From Wocania ichthyoenteri Th78 (GTDB taxonomy: Bacteria > Bacteroidota > Bacteroidia > Flavobacteriales > Flavobacteriaceae), in contig NZ_KN525716.1 in assembly GCF_000789235.1 (NCBI RefSeq), positions 2,896,100-2,960,099 on the forward strand: a stretch of DNA of 64,000 bases, read 5' to 3'. A program made the translations under genes and the position numbers. Positions 35,089 to 43,641 of this stretch are shown piece by piece. A model generated the notes under the pieces. That model was not told where the DNA came from. It saw nothing but the letters and a program-made list of their open reading frames with translations, and ran no database searches. The first letter of the stretch is position 1. Each line of letters starts with the position of its first letter.

Positions 35089-37380
35089 TTGAAAGTCTGT
35101 ATTGCCGAAAAACCAAGTGTTGCCCGCGAAATTGCATCTGTTTTAGGTGCGAATACCAAACGCGATGGCTATTACGAAGGCAATGGTTATGCAGTAACCT
35201 ACACCTTTGGGCATTTATGTACACTTAAAGAACCCAACGATTATAAGCCCTATTGGAAAAGCTGGGACTTAAATAACTTACCTATGCTTCCCGAAAAATT
35301 TGAAACCAAAGTGGTCGCAAATTCAGGAATCCAAAAGCAATTTAAAATTGTAAAAAGTTTATTTGATAAAGCCGAATTAGTTATAAACTGTGGTGATGCT
35401 GGGCAAGAAGGGGAACTTATCCAACGTTGGGTAATGAATGAAGCCAATTATAAAGGCGAAGTACAACGTCTATGGATTTCGTCGTTAACCACCGAAGCTA
35501 TTAAAGAAGGTTTTCAAAATTTAAAACCATCAAAAGATTACGATAATTTATATTACGCAGGATTTTCCAGAGCCATTGGCGATTGGTTATTAGGCATGAA
35601 TGCGACTAGGTTGTACACCGTAAAACACGGTGGTTATAAACAAGTATTGTCGGTTGGCCGTGTGCAAACACCAACCTTAGCCATGGTTGTAAATCGTTTT
35701 AAAGAAATCGAAAATTTTAAACCACAACCGTATTGGGAATTACAAACCTTATACCGCGATACACTTTTTAGTTACGAAGACGGACGTTTTCTTAAAAAAG
35801 AAGATGGAGAAGCTTTAGCCAATAAAGTAAAAGAAAGCGATTTTGAAATTGAATCGATTACCAAAAAGAAAGGAAAAGAATATGCGCCAAAACTATTCGA
35901 CTTAACAGGTTTACAAGTGTATTGTAATACCAAGTTTGGGTTTTCGGCAGATGAAACCTTGAAGATTGTTCAGAAATTGTATGAACAAAAAGTAGTAACC
36001 TACCCTAGAGTTGATACGACTTTTTTACCAAACGATGTGTATCCGAAAGTGTCAGGTATTCTTCAAAAACTAACAAATTATTCAAAATTAACACAGCCGC
36101 TTTTAGGAAAGAAAATAAAAAAATCATCCAAAGTTTTTAATGATAAAAAAGTAACCGATCACCACGCTATTATTCCAACGGGCATCCAAATTAATTTGCA
36201 ATACAACCAGCAGCAGGTTTACGATATTATTGTAAAGCGTTTTATTTCAGTATTTTATGATGATTGCATCGTGTCGAACACCGCCGTTTTGGGAAGTGCA
36301 GCAAAAGTAGTTTTTAAAACCACAGGAAAAGAAATTTTAGAAAAAGGTTGGCGCATTGTTTTTGAAAACCCGAATGCAAAAGAAAAAGAATCGGGGATTT
36401 TGCCAACTTTTGTAAAAGGAGAGAAAGGATCACACGAGCCATCGTTTTTAGAAAAAGAAACCAAACCACCAAATCAGTTTACTGAGGCTTCTTTATTACG
36501 TGCGATGGAAACTGCTGGTAAACAGGTAGACGATGAAGAATTACGCGATTTAATGAAAGAAAATGGTATTGGGAGACCATCAACGCGAGCTAATATTATT
36601 GAAACCCTTTTTAAAAGAAAATACATTAAACGTAATAAAAAGCAGGTGCTGCCAACAGTTACGGGTATTCAGTTGATAGATACAATTCAAAACGAATTAT
36701 TAAAATCTGCCGAACTTACAGGTTCATGGGAAAAACAATTAAAAGATATTGAAAAGGGCGAGTTTAGTGCAGGTGCATTTATAAAAAATATGAAACGTAT
36801 GGTAGATGCTTTGGTTTACGAAGTACGAAGCGAAACCAAACGTGCCAACATATCGCAAGCTACGGTAATTAAAAATAGAGCCGCAAAAGCAACGGTTAAA
36901 AAGCAAGCAGGAATTACTTTCGAGGTTTGTCCGAAATGCAAAAAAGGACAGCTTTTAAAAGGTAAAACAGCTTATGGCTGTAGTGCTTATAATGATGGCT
37001 GTGATTTTGTCTTGCCTTTTAATTTTGCTGAAAAAAAAATATCTGAAAAACAATTTGCGCGATTGCTTCAAAAAGGAAGCACCGTTAATTTAAAAGGCTT
37101 TAAAACCAATGCTGGAGCTGTTGAAGGTTTGCTTAGATTTGATGAAAATTTTAAATTAAAATTGGAGCCTAAAAAGACTTTTGCGAAAGCGAAAACAGAT
37201 GAATTGTCTTGTCCGAAGTGTAAAAAAGGAACGGTTATTAAAGGAAAAACCGCCTACGGATGCAGCGATTACAAATCGGGTTGCGATTTTAAAATGACTT
37301 TTGATGTTGTTAGAGTGAAAATAAACGGACAAAAACCAACCAAGGAATTGGTTCATAGTATTTTGAATGGAAGCATTTAA
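35089..37380 (+). CDS. topB: DNA topoisomerase III (type IA)
   Basis: A 763-residue type IA topoisomerase that decatenates DNA. The TOPRIM domain (residues 1-140) opens KVCIAEKPSVAREIA and has CGDAGQEGELI; the catalytic Tyr305 sits in VTYPRVDT. The AEETG-like core includes LLRAMETAGK and GIGRPSTRANIIETLF. Two C-terminal zinc-ribbon-like repeats are near residues 615-650 and 705-745 (CPKCKKGQL... and CPKCKKGTV..., each with a YGCSxY...GC second pair). Start is TTG at 35089, chosen because the family begins exactly at MKVCIAEKP. The last codons overlap the next gene by 14 bp. Confidence 0.93.
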   Translation: MKVCIAEKPSVAREIASVLGANTKRDGYYEGNGYAVTYTFGHLCTLKEPNDYKPYWKSWDLNNLPMLPEKFETKVVANSGIQKQFKIVKSLFDKAELVINCGDAGQEGELIQRWVMNEANYKGEVQRLWISSLTTEAIKEGFQNLKPSKDYDNLYYAGFSRAIGDWLLGMNATRLYTVKHGGYKQVLSVGRVQTPTLAMVVNRFKEIENFKPQPYWELQTLYRDTLFSYEDGRFLKKEDGEALANKVKESDFEIESITKKKGKEYAPKLFDLTGLQVYCNTKFGFSADETLKIVQKLYEQKVVTYPRVDTTFLPNDVYPKVSGILQKLTNYSKLTQPLLGKKIKKSSKVFNDKKVTDHHAIIPTGIQINLQYNQQQVYDIIVKRFISVFYDDCIVSNTAVLGSAAKVVFKTTGKEILEKGWRIVFENPNAKEKESGILPTFVKGEKGSHEPSFLEKETKPPNQFTEASLLRAMETAGKQVDDEELRDLMKENGIGRPSTRANIIETLFKRKYIKRNKKQVLPTVTGIQLIDTIQNELLKSAELTGSWEKQLKDIEKGEFSAGAFIKNMKRMVDALVYEVRSETKRANISQATVIKNRAAKATVKKQAGITFEVCPKCKKGQLLKGKTAYGCSAYNDGCDFVLPFNFAEKKISEKQFARLLQKGSTVNLKGFKTNAGAVEGLLRFDENFKLKLEPKKTFAKAKTDELSCPKCKKGTVIKGKTAYGCSDYKSGCDFKMTFDVVRVKINGQKPTKELVHSILNGSI

Positions 37381-37954
37381 ATCCCACCGCCATTTTATAA
37401 TCTATAAACCTTATGGATATTTAAGTCAGTTTAAAAGTCACGACTCCAAACAACAATCAAAAAAGTTTTTAGGTAGTCTTTATAATTTCCCTGAAAACAC
37501 TATGGCTATTGGTCGCTTAGATGAAAAATCGGAAGGTTTATTATTGATTACTACCGATGGTAAAATGAGCGATTTTATAAACAGCCAAAAAGTAGAAAAG
37601 GAGTATTATGCACAAGTTGATGGTACTATTTCTGCGAAAGCGATAGAGCAATTAAAATCTGGAGTAGAAATTGGTTTTGATGGCAAAAAGTATCAAACAA
37701 AGCCATGTAAAGTCGTTAAACTAGGTAAAGTCCCAGAGTTGCCAAAACGCTCTCAGAAAATTCGTGACGATAGACACGGGCCAACATCTTGGGTATCGAT
37801 TACTTTAAACGAGGGTAAGTTTCGTCAAGTTAGAAAAATGACATCAGTAGTTGGGTTTCCTACGTTGCGGTTGGTTCGTGCTCGGGTTGGGGATATTCAA
37901 CTTGGATCGATGCAAGTTGGTGATGTTGTTGCCGTTGATGAATTTGTATTGTAG
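37367..37954 (+). CDS. RluE-type 23S rRNA pseudouridine synthase
   Basis: A 195-residue RsuA/RluE-family pseudouridine synthase with catalytic Asp52 in GRLDEKSEGLLLITTDG. The C-terminal block GKFRQVRKMTSVVGFPTLRLVRARVG is family-typical. It converts a uridine in rRNA to pseudouridine. There is no N-terminal S4 domain, as in RluE. It overlaps topB by 14 bp, and the two are co-transcribed. Confidence 0.92.
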   Translation: MEAFKSHRHFIIYKPYGYLSQFKSHDSKQQSKKFLGSLYNFPENTMAIGRLDEKSEGLLLITTDGKMSDFINSQKVEKEYYAQVDGTISAKAIEQLKSGVEIGFDGKKYQTKPCKVVKLGKVPELPKRSQKIRDDRHGPTSWVSITLNEGKFRQVRKMTSVVGFPTLRLVRARVGDIQLGSMQVGDVVAVDEFVL

Positions 37955-37964
37955 AGATTGATTT

Positions 37965-38000
37965 GTCATCGTGAGGAACTTTTCGTAACGAGACAATCTG
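37965..38000. repeat. Dispersed flavobacterial intergenic repeat (CATCGTGAGGAAC...CAATCTG)
   Basis: A CATCGTGAGGAAC...CGAGACAATCTG string lies between the convergent pseudouridine synthase and the membrane-protein gene. The TCGTGAGGAAC...CAATCTG pattern is one I recall as abundant in flavobacteria. No second copy in the window. Confidence 0.4.
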
Positions 38001-38068
38001 TTTAATATTAGCTAATCTTAAAATTCAATAAAAAAATACCACAGTCGTTCTTCTTTTGTAAAGGCGAA

Positions 38069-38710
38069 TCACACTTCCAACTTTTTAAGCTCTTTATAGT
38101 TTCGATTTAAACGCTTTAATAGAATACCATAAACTAACCAATAAAACAGCAGTAAAACCCCAATAGCAACTACTAATAGTAATATAGTAGCGATTATAAT
38201 GCCTGCGTAAAATTTAAAGGCTTCACCATTTGCTGCGGCTTGATTGACTTGATCTATGACTTGCTGGTCTCTGTCAAACTCTAGAAATAGCACAACTATG
38301 GTCGATATAACCAGATAAATTAAATTAAAGGCGACATATTGTTTTACCGTTTTTCTTGTTTTAAGAATGTTTTCCATTAAAACTTTAGCATTGTCTGTTG
38401 CCGAAATGGTCTTGTAATTTTTAAAAAACAAATAGAAAAAATAGGCTAAAATAATATAGCCAGTTACCATTAATGGAATAAATACAGCATCGGCATCATA
38501 CTGATCAAAGCGTTTCATGCTTTCGGTATCTTTTAAGAAAAAAGATATAAAAGTCCATAAAGCAAACTCGAGTAGGCTTATAATAAATATCCATTTTACA
38601 ATGGAAGACGATTTTTTTAAAATCATCTTATAAATTTCGTTATAAGATAATTTTGGAAATGTATTATCGCCTTTATTCCAGTCTTTTTTTAATAAATCTA
38701 ATTCATCCAT
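38069..38710 (-). CDS. Membrane protein paired with an ECF sigma factor (candidate anti-sigma)
   Basis: A 213-residue protein with a soluble, charged N-terminus of about 35 residues and four membrane helices near 36-57, 80-96, 125-143 and 170-195. No known domain is recognised. Its start lies 4 bp after the sigma gene, a tight operon, so it may be the sigma's inhibitor: the cytosolic N-terminus (ELDLLKKDWNKGDNTFPKLS) resembles that of Bacteroidota sigma-linked proteins. No zinc-type HxxxCxxC motif is present. Function inferred from context only. Confidence 0.7.
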   Translation of the reverse strand: MDELDLLKKDWNKGDNTFPKLSYNEIYKMILKKSSSIVKWIFIISLLEFALWTFISFFLKDTESMKRFDQYDADAVFIPLMVTGYIILAYFFYLFFKNYKTISATDNAKVLMENILKTRKTVKQYVAFNLIYLVISTIVVLFLEFDRDQQVIDQVNQAAANGEAFKFYAGIIIATILLLVVAIGVLLLFYWLVYGILLKRLNRNYKELKKLEV

Positions 38711-38714
38711 ATTG

Positions 38715-39209
38715 TTACGGATTTAGTATGGTTCTAAGCTTGGTTTTTATTCTATTCATTTTAACACGTGCATTTACCTCGCTAATCCCCATTGTTTCAC
38801 TAATTTCTCTGTAGTCTTTGTCTTCTAAATACAAGAAAACAAGTGCTTTTTCAATATCATTTAATTGATGTACAGCTTTGTAAAGTACTTTTAATTGCTG
38901 CTCTTCAGTATCATCATAATCTTCTGCCTTTATTTTAAACTCAACGCCTTCAAAATCTTGAGTGTTTATACTGCGTTTAGACTTTCTGTAAAGCGTTATA
39001 GCTGTATTTAAACCAACACGGTACATCCAGGTGCTAAATTTAGCATCGCCACGAAACTTTGGGTAAGCTTTCCAAAGTTGTATGGTTATCTCTTGAAATA
39101 AATCATTATGAGCATCATAGTTATTGGTATACAGCCTACAAACTTTGTGTATAATATTCTGATGCTTTTCTAGCAATTCAACAAAACTATGTTCTAGTTC
39201 TTTATTCAA
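38715..39209 (-). CDS. ECF-type RNA polymerase sigma factor
   Basis: A 164-residue ECF sigma factor. Region 2 near residues 20-85 (NNYDAHNDLFQEITIQLWKAYPKF, FSTWMYRVGLNTAITLYRK) and region 4 near residues 110-155 (EKALVFLYLEDKDYREISETMGISEVNARVKMNRI). The start is TTG at 39209; no ATG is available before residue 63, and the Bacteroidota relatives begin at this position. It directs RNA polymerase to an unknown regulon and is probably held by the membrane protein encoded next. The operon is divergent from the NDH-2 gene. Confidence 0.9.
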   Translation of the reverse strand: MNKELEHSFVELLEKHQNIIHKVCRLYTNNYDAHNDLFQEITIQLWKAYPKFRGDAKFSTWMYRVGLNTAITLYRKSKRSINTQDFEGVEFKIKAEDYDDTEEQQLKVLYKAVHQLNDIEKALVFLYLEDKDYREISETMGISEVNARVKMNRIKTKLRTILNP

Positions 39210-39307
39210 TTTGATGGTTTAGTTACTTGGTAAGTAGCTTAAATATTTAAAATGTTACAAGTTGGTTAAAATAATATTTAAAAATAGGGTATAAAAAGCT
39301 TAAATAG

Positions 39308-39315
39308 TATCTTTG
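39308..39315 (+). promoter_or_regulatory. -7 element of the NDH-2 gene (TATCTTTG)
   Basis: TATCTTTG is a good match to TAnnTTTG and lies 25 bp before the ATG at 39341. The -33 TTG is not at the ideal distance. Confidence 0.55.
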
Positions 39316-39340
39316 CATTTGATAAGTTTTCATCCTTTTT

Positions 39341-40618
39341 ATGAATATTCCCCAATCAAGTTTGTCGAGAGTTGTTATTATTGGAGGTGGTTTTGCCGGT
39401 ATTAATTTAGCAAAAACCTTAGCTAACAAAAAAGTTCAAGTTGTTTTAATTGACAAGCGTAATTATCATACATTTCAACCTTTATTATACCAAGTGTCTT
39501 CTGCTGGTTTAGAACCAGATTCTATTGCTTATCCTTTAAGAAAGGTGATTAAAAAACATAAAAACACTTTTTTTCGTTTAGCAAAAGTTGAAAACATTGA
39601 TGCTAAAAATCAAGAAATTACTACTAATATAGGAATCTTGAGTTTTGATTATTTAGTAATTGCTACTGGGACAAAAACCAATTATTTTGGTAATAAATCG
39701 ATTAAAGCCCATAGTATGCCTATGAAAAAGGTTCCACAGGCTTTAAATATTAGAAGCTTAATTTTACAAAATTTTGAAGAAGCTGCTATAACTGATGATA
39801 AAGAGCTACGTAAAGCATTATTGAATTTTGTAATTGTAGGTGGCGGTCCAACGGGTGTGGAGCTTGCAGGAGCTATAGCAGAATTAAAAAATCATATCCT
39901 GCCTAGAGACTATCGTGATTTAATTCCTGCTGATATGCAAATTTACTTATTAGAAGGTGGTTCGAGAGTGTTGCCATCAATGAGTGAACATGCATCAAAA
40001 AAAGCAGCTCGGTTTCTTACTAAACTAGGAGTGCTTGTTCATTGTAATACGTTTGTTAAAGAATATGATGGTAAAAAAGTATCTACTAATTTAAGTTTAG
40101 AATTGCAGTCTGAAACTTTAATTTGGGCAGCTGGAGTTACAGGAAATCCAATTACTGGACTTCATGCAGAATCTCTTATTGATCGAGCAAATCGATATAA
40201 AGTAAATGCGTTTAATCAAGTAGAAGGTTATACAAATATTTTTGCTTTGGGAGACATTGCTTTAATGCAAACAGAAGACTATCCAAATGGTCATCCACAA
40301 GTAGCCCAGCCTGCTATTCAACAAGGCGAGCTTTTAGGAAAAAATTTGGTAAAATTAATTGAAGGAAAACCTCTTAAAAAATTCAAATATAAAGACAAAG
40401 GTTCGATGGCAACTGTGGGTAGAAATAAAGCCGTAGTAGATTTAAAGCATTATAAATTTGCAGGGTTTTTTGCTTGGTTTGTTTGGATGTTTATTCATCT
40501 GATGGCATTGGTTGGTTTTAGAAATAGGGTAGTGGTTTTCTTTAATTGGTGCTACAATTACATCAATTTTGATAAAGCAGCACGCCTAATTATACGACCA
40601 TTTCATAAGTTGAAATGA
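39341..40618 (+). CDS. ndh: Type II NADH:quinone oxidoreductase (NDH-2)
   Basis: A 425-residue flavoenzyme that oxidises NADH and reduces menaquinone without proton pumping. FAD site IIGGGFAGINLAKTLANK at residues 13-30; NAD(P)H site VGGGPTGVELAGAIAEL near 166-182; ATGTKTNYFG and FALGDIA are further pyridine-disulfide signatures. A C-terminal hydrophobic stretch (FFAWFVWMFIHLMALVGF) anchors it to the inner membrane. Divergent from the ECF sigma operon. This is the usual flavobacterial NDH-2 size. Confidence 0.93.
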   Translation: MNIPQSSLSRVVIIGGGFAGINLAKTLANKKVQVVLIDKRNYHTFQPLLYQVSSAGLEPDSIAYPLRKVIKKHKNTFFRLAKVENIDAKNQEITTNIGILSFDYLVIATGTKTNYFGNKSIKAHSMPMKKVPQALNIRSLILQNFEEAAITDDKELRKALLNFVIVGGGPTGVELAGAIAELKNHILPRDYRDLIPADMQIYLLEGGSRVLPSMSEHASKKAARFLTKLGVLVHCNTFVKEYDGKKVSTNLSLELQSETLIWAAGVTGNPITGLHAESLIDRANRYKVNAFNQVEGYTNIFALGDIALMQTEDYPNGHPQVAQPAIQQGELLGKNLVKLIEGKPLKKFKYKDKGSMATVGRNKAVVDLKHYKFAGFFAWFVWMFIHLMALVGFRNRVVVFFNWCYNYINFDKAARLIIRPFHKLK

Positions 40619-40683
40619 TGCTTTAAATATGGATATTTAATCGCATGATTAATAGCTTGTTGATTTGTTGTAATAGATTTTGT

Positions 40684-41352
40684 CTATTGCTGATTTTTAA
40701 TACCAAAAACGATAAATAATTGAGCAATTGAGTAGGTAAGCATAATACTGATACTAGAAAAAGGCAATGGCGTATAAAATTTATTTAAAGCCAGTAAACT
40801 ATCCGAAGTTATAAAAAAAAGCGCACCTAAAAAAACTAAAATACAACTGTTTTTTGATACACTTCCTTTTCTTAAAAATGCAGCAATTGCCATTAATAAA
40901 ATAACAAACATATATACAATTACTGGTAATAATAAATCATCCAATCCATCCTTTAAAAAGTGAAATAATGTAGTAGCATAAAGGAGTAAAATAACGATAA
41001 AAGGTAGTGCATTATTTGCAGTGTTTTTCTTCTTTAAAAACACCAAAACATACATAATGTGTGCTACCAAAAATGCGACTAAACCACCTATAAAAAAGTT
41101 AGCAGAGGCATCTACAAACATTAAAAGGATATCGCCTAATAATGAAAATGATAATGCTAAAAGTGTAAACCATTTTGTTTTTGCATCAAGGTTTTGAGAA
41201 TGCTTCAAAAAGAAAATAATTAACGAAATTAAAATTAAAGGCTTGGTAAAATAATGGTAAGTATTTAAACTTTCAGTGGAGTCGCAAACCAATTCTGCAA
41301 TAACAATGATTAAGAAAATAAATGAAAATGATTTCTCAGTTTTGGTTAGCAT
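40684..41352 (-). CDS. YhhN-family membrane protein (lysoplasmalogenase-like)
   Basis: A 222-residue integral protein with seven to eight hydrophobic helices, of the YhhN/TMEM86 family, whose eukaryotic members hydrolyse lysoplasmalogens. Family segments: FLKHSQNLDAKTKWFTLLAL, FSLLGDILLMF (with the conserved Asp), FIGGLVAFLVAHIMYVLVF and SDSLLALNKF. The conserved Asp/His in membrane helices are present. The bacterial substrate is unknown. Transcribed alone, divergent from the TonB receptor gene with a 133-bp gap. Confidence 0.88.
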   Translation of the reverse strand: MLTKTEKSFSFIFLIIVIAELVCDSTESLNTYHYFTKPLILISLIIFFLKHSQNLDAKTKWFTLLALSFSLLGDILLMFVDASANFFIGGLVAFLVAHIMYVLVFLKKKNTANNALPFIVILLLYATTLFHFLKDGLDDLLLPVIVYMFVILLMAIAAFLRKGSVSKNSCILVFLGALFFITSDSLLALNKFYTPLPFSSISIMLTYSIAQLFIVFGIKNQQ

Positions 41353-41485
41353 GCAATTATCTATTTATTCAAAAATATTCAATTCATCATTAAAATTTTA
41401 CAATTCGGTTAGTATTAGTTTTTTCAAAACATGATATGTTTCAATTTTGCTTCATCAATTAAAAACGAACAAACTATTTTACCAA

Positions 41486-43639
41486 ATGAAAAATCTATTA
41501 TTAATTTTAAGTTTAATTATTTCAACACAGTTTTCTGCTCAAAGTATAATTAACGGAAAAGTTACAGATAATAAAGGCATGCCAATTTCTGGAGCAAATG
41601 TTTATTTAGATGGGACTTATGATGGCGGTACAACCAACGATAATGGTATTTTCTCTTTTAAAAGTGAAGAATCTGGAACACAAACCTTAACCGCATCTTT
41701 CTTGTCTTTTGAAACGTTTACTATGGTTGGAGATGTTTCATATATGAAAGATTTAACTATTAAACTTAGAGAAGACATTGGTACTTTGGATGCTGTGGTT
41801 TTATCTGCTGGAACATTTGCTGCAGGCGATAATAGTAAAGTTAACGTGCTAAAACCATTAGATGTTGTAACTACAGCGAGTGCTTTAGGCGATTTTGTTG
41901 GTGCTTTACAGACATTACCAGGTACCACAACAGTTGCTGAAGACGGGCGCTTATTTGTGCGTGGCGGTGAAGCTGAGGAAACACAGATTTTTATTGACGG
42001 TATTCGTGTATTTACACCGTATTCACCAACTACAAATAACACACCAACTCGTGGACGCTACTCACCATTTTTATTTGATGGTATCACCTTTTCTACGGGT
42101 GGTTATTCAGCAGAGTTTGGTCAAGCGTTATCAAGTGTATTGTTGTTAAATACTATTGACGAACCCGATCAAGAAAAAACCGATATAGGTGTTATGAGTG
42201 TTGGCGCAACACTTGGTAATACCCAAAAATGGGATAAAAGTTCTATTAGCGTTAATGCATCTTACATAAATTTAGCGCCTTACAATGCTGTTTTTTCTAG
42301 TAGAAATGATTGGAAAAAACCTTTTGAGACCCTTTCTGGAGAAGCCGTATTTAGAAAGAAAACAGATTCAGGATTATTTAAACTTTATGGTGCTTTTGAC
42401 ACTACAAATTTTGAATTAACTCAAGAAGATATTAATTATAGCGAAGGTTTATATTTTAAACTAAAAAACAAAAACTTATATGTTAATGGTTCATATCAAG
42501 GTGTCTTGAATGACAATTGGACTTTATTTGGAGGTTTAAGCTATACTCACGGAAATAACAATATCAATATAATGGATAGTGATATTAAAGATTCAGAAAA
42601 CTCAATACACGCAAAACTTAAATTTAAAAATAGAATAAGCAACCGCTTTAAATTTTACTTTGGAGCTGAGTATTTTGCAACAGATTTTGATGAAACTTAT
42701 GCCGATGATTTAGTTAATCCTGTAAGCTATGGTTATAACGATAATATTGCAGCAGCATTTGCAGAGGCAGATATTTTCTTATCTAAAAAACTAGCTTTTA
42801 AAACGGGATTACGCGCAGAATACGTTGAGCTTTTTAAAGATTTCACTTTAGCTCCTAGATTGTCGTTTGCTTATAAAACTTCAGGCAAAAGTCAATTGTC
42901 ATTAGCATATGGTAATTTTTATCAAAATCCATCAAATTATATTTTGAAGTTTAATCAAAATTTAAAACCACAAAATACATCACATTACATTTTTAACTAT
43001 CAATATAATGCGGATAGAAAAATATTCAGGGCTGAAGCTTATTACAAGAAGTATGATAATTTAGTGAAGTTTAATGATGAGTTTCCAGATTTTAATAGCA
43101 CTTATAATAATGAAGGTAATGGTTTTGCAAAAGGTATCGATTTCTTTTGGAGAGATAGTAAAAGCATCAAGAATTTTGATTATTGGTTAAGCTATTCGTT
43201 TTTAGATACTAAACGCGATTACAGAAACTATCAAGCTAAAGCGCAGCCAAATTTTGCGAATACCCATAATCTATCGTTAGTTGGTAAATATTGGATTAAC
43301 GATTGGCGCAGTCAAGTTGGGTTTAGTTATGCGTTTGCTTCTGGCAGAACATATATCAATCCTAACGAACCAGGATTTTTAAATAACAAAACAAAAGCTT
43401 ATAACAGTTTAAGTATTAATTGGGCGTATTTGATAAGTCCGCAAAAAATCCTGTATGCTTCAGTAAACAACGTATTAGGTTTTAAAAATGTTAACGGTTA
43501 TCAATATGCCAATACGCCAAATGTAAACGGTGATTTTGAAAGACGTACGTTGCAGCCTGCAGCAGATCAATTCTTTTTTGTTGGTTTCTTTTGGACGATT
43601 AGTGAGGATAAAAAAAGCAACCAATTGGATAATTTATAG
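41486..43639 (+). CDS. TonB-dependent outer-membrane receptor
   Basis: About 717 residues. Signal peptide ends near QFSAQ. A carboxypeptidase-regulatory-like domain (SIINGKVTDNKGMPISGANVYLDG) precedes the plug (LGDFVGALQTLPGTTTVAEDG, RGGEAEETQIFIDG), and then the barrel. No STN domain, so it is a plain importer and not a signalling one, unlike the SusC here. No SusD follows; the next gene is a convergent sulfatase. The ligand is unknown. I choose ATG 41486; the TTG at 41447 only extends the signal region. Confidence 0.92.
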   Translation: MKNLLLILSLIISTQFSAQSIINGKVTDNKGMPISGANVYLDGTYDGGTTNDNGIFSFKSEESGTQTLTASFLSFETFTMVGDVSYMKDLTIKLREDIGTLDAVVLSAGTFAAGDNSKVNVLKPLDVVTTASALGDFVGALQTLPGTTTVAEDGRLFVRGGEAEETQIFIDGIRVFTPYSPTTNNTPTRGRYSPFLFDGITFSTGGYSAEFGQALSSVLLLNTIDEPDQEKTDIGVMSVGATLGNTQKWDKSSISVNASYINLAPYNAVFSSRNDWKKPFETLSGEAVFRKKTDSGLFKLYGAFDTTNFELTQEDINYSEGLYFKLKNKNLYVNGSYQGVLNDNWTLFGGLSYTHGNNNINIMDSDIKDSENSIHAKLKFKNRISNRFKFYFGAEYFATDFDETYADDLVNPVSYGYNDNIAAAFAEADIFLSKKLAFKTGLRAEYVELFKDFTLAPRLSFAYKTSGKSQLSLAYGNFYQNPSNYILKFNQNLKPQNTSHYIFNYQYNADRKIFRAEAYYKKYDNLVKFNDEFPDFNSTYNNEGNGFAKGIDFFWRDSKSIKNFDYWLSYSFLDTKRDYRNYQAKAQPNFANTHNLSLVGKYWINDWRSQVGFSYAFASGRTYINPNEPGFLNNKTKAYNSLSINWAYLISPQKILYASVNNVLGFKNVNGYQYANTPNVNGDFERRTLQPAADQFFFVGFFWTISEDKKSNQLDNL

Positions 43640-43641
43640 AC

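Noticed and set aside
41617-42042. 141-codon minus-strand frame inside the TonB receptor gene
   Set aside because: It is antisense to a clear receptor gene and has no recognisable family; a coding shadow.
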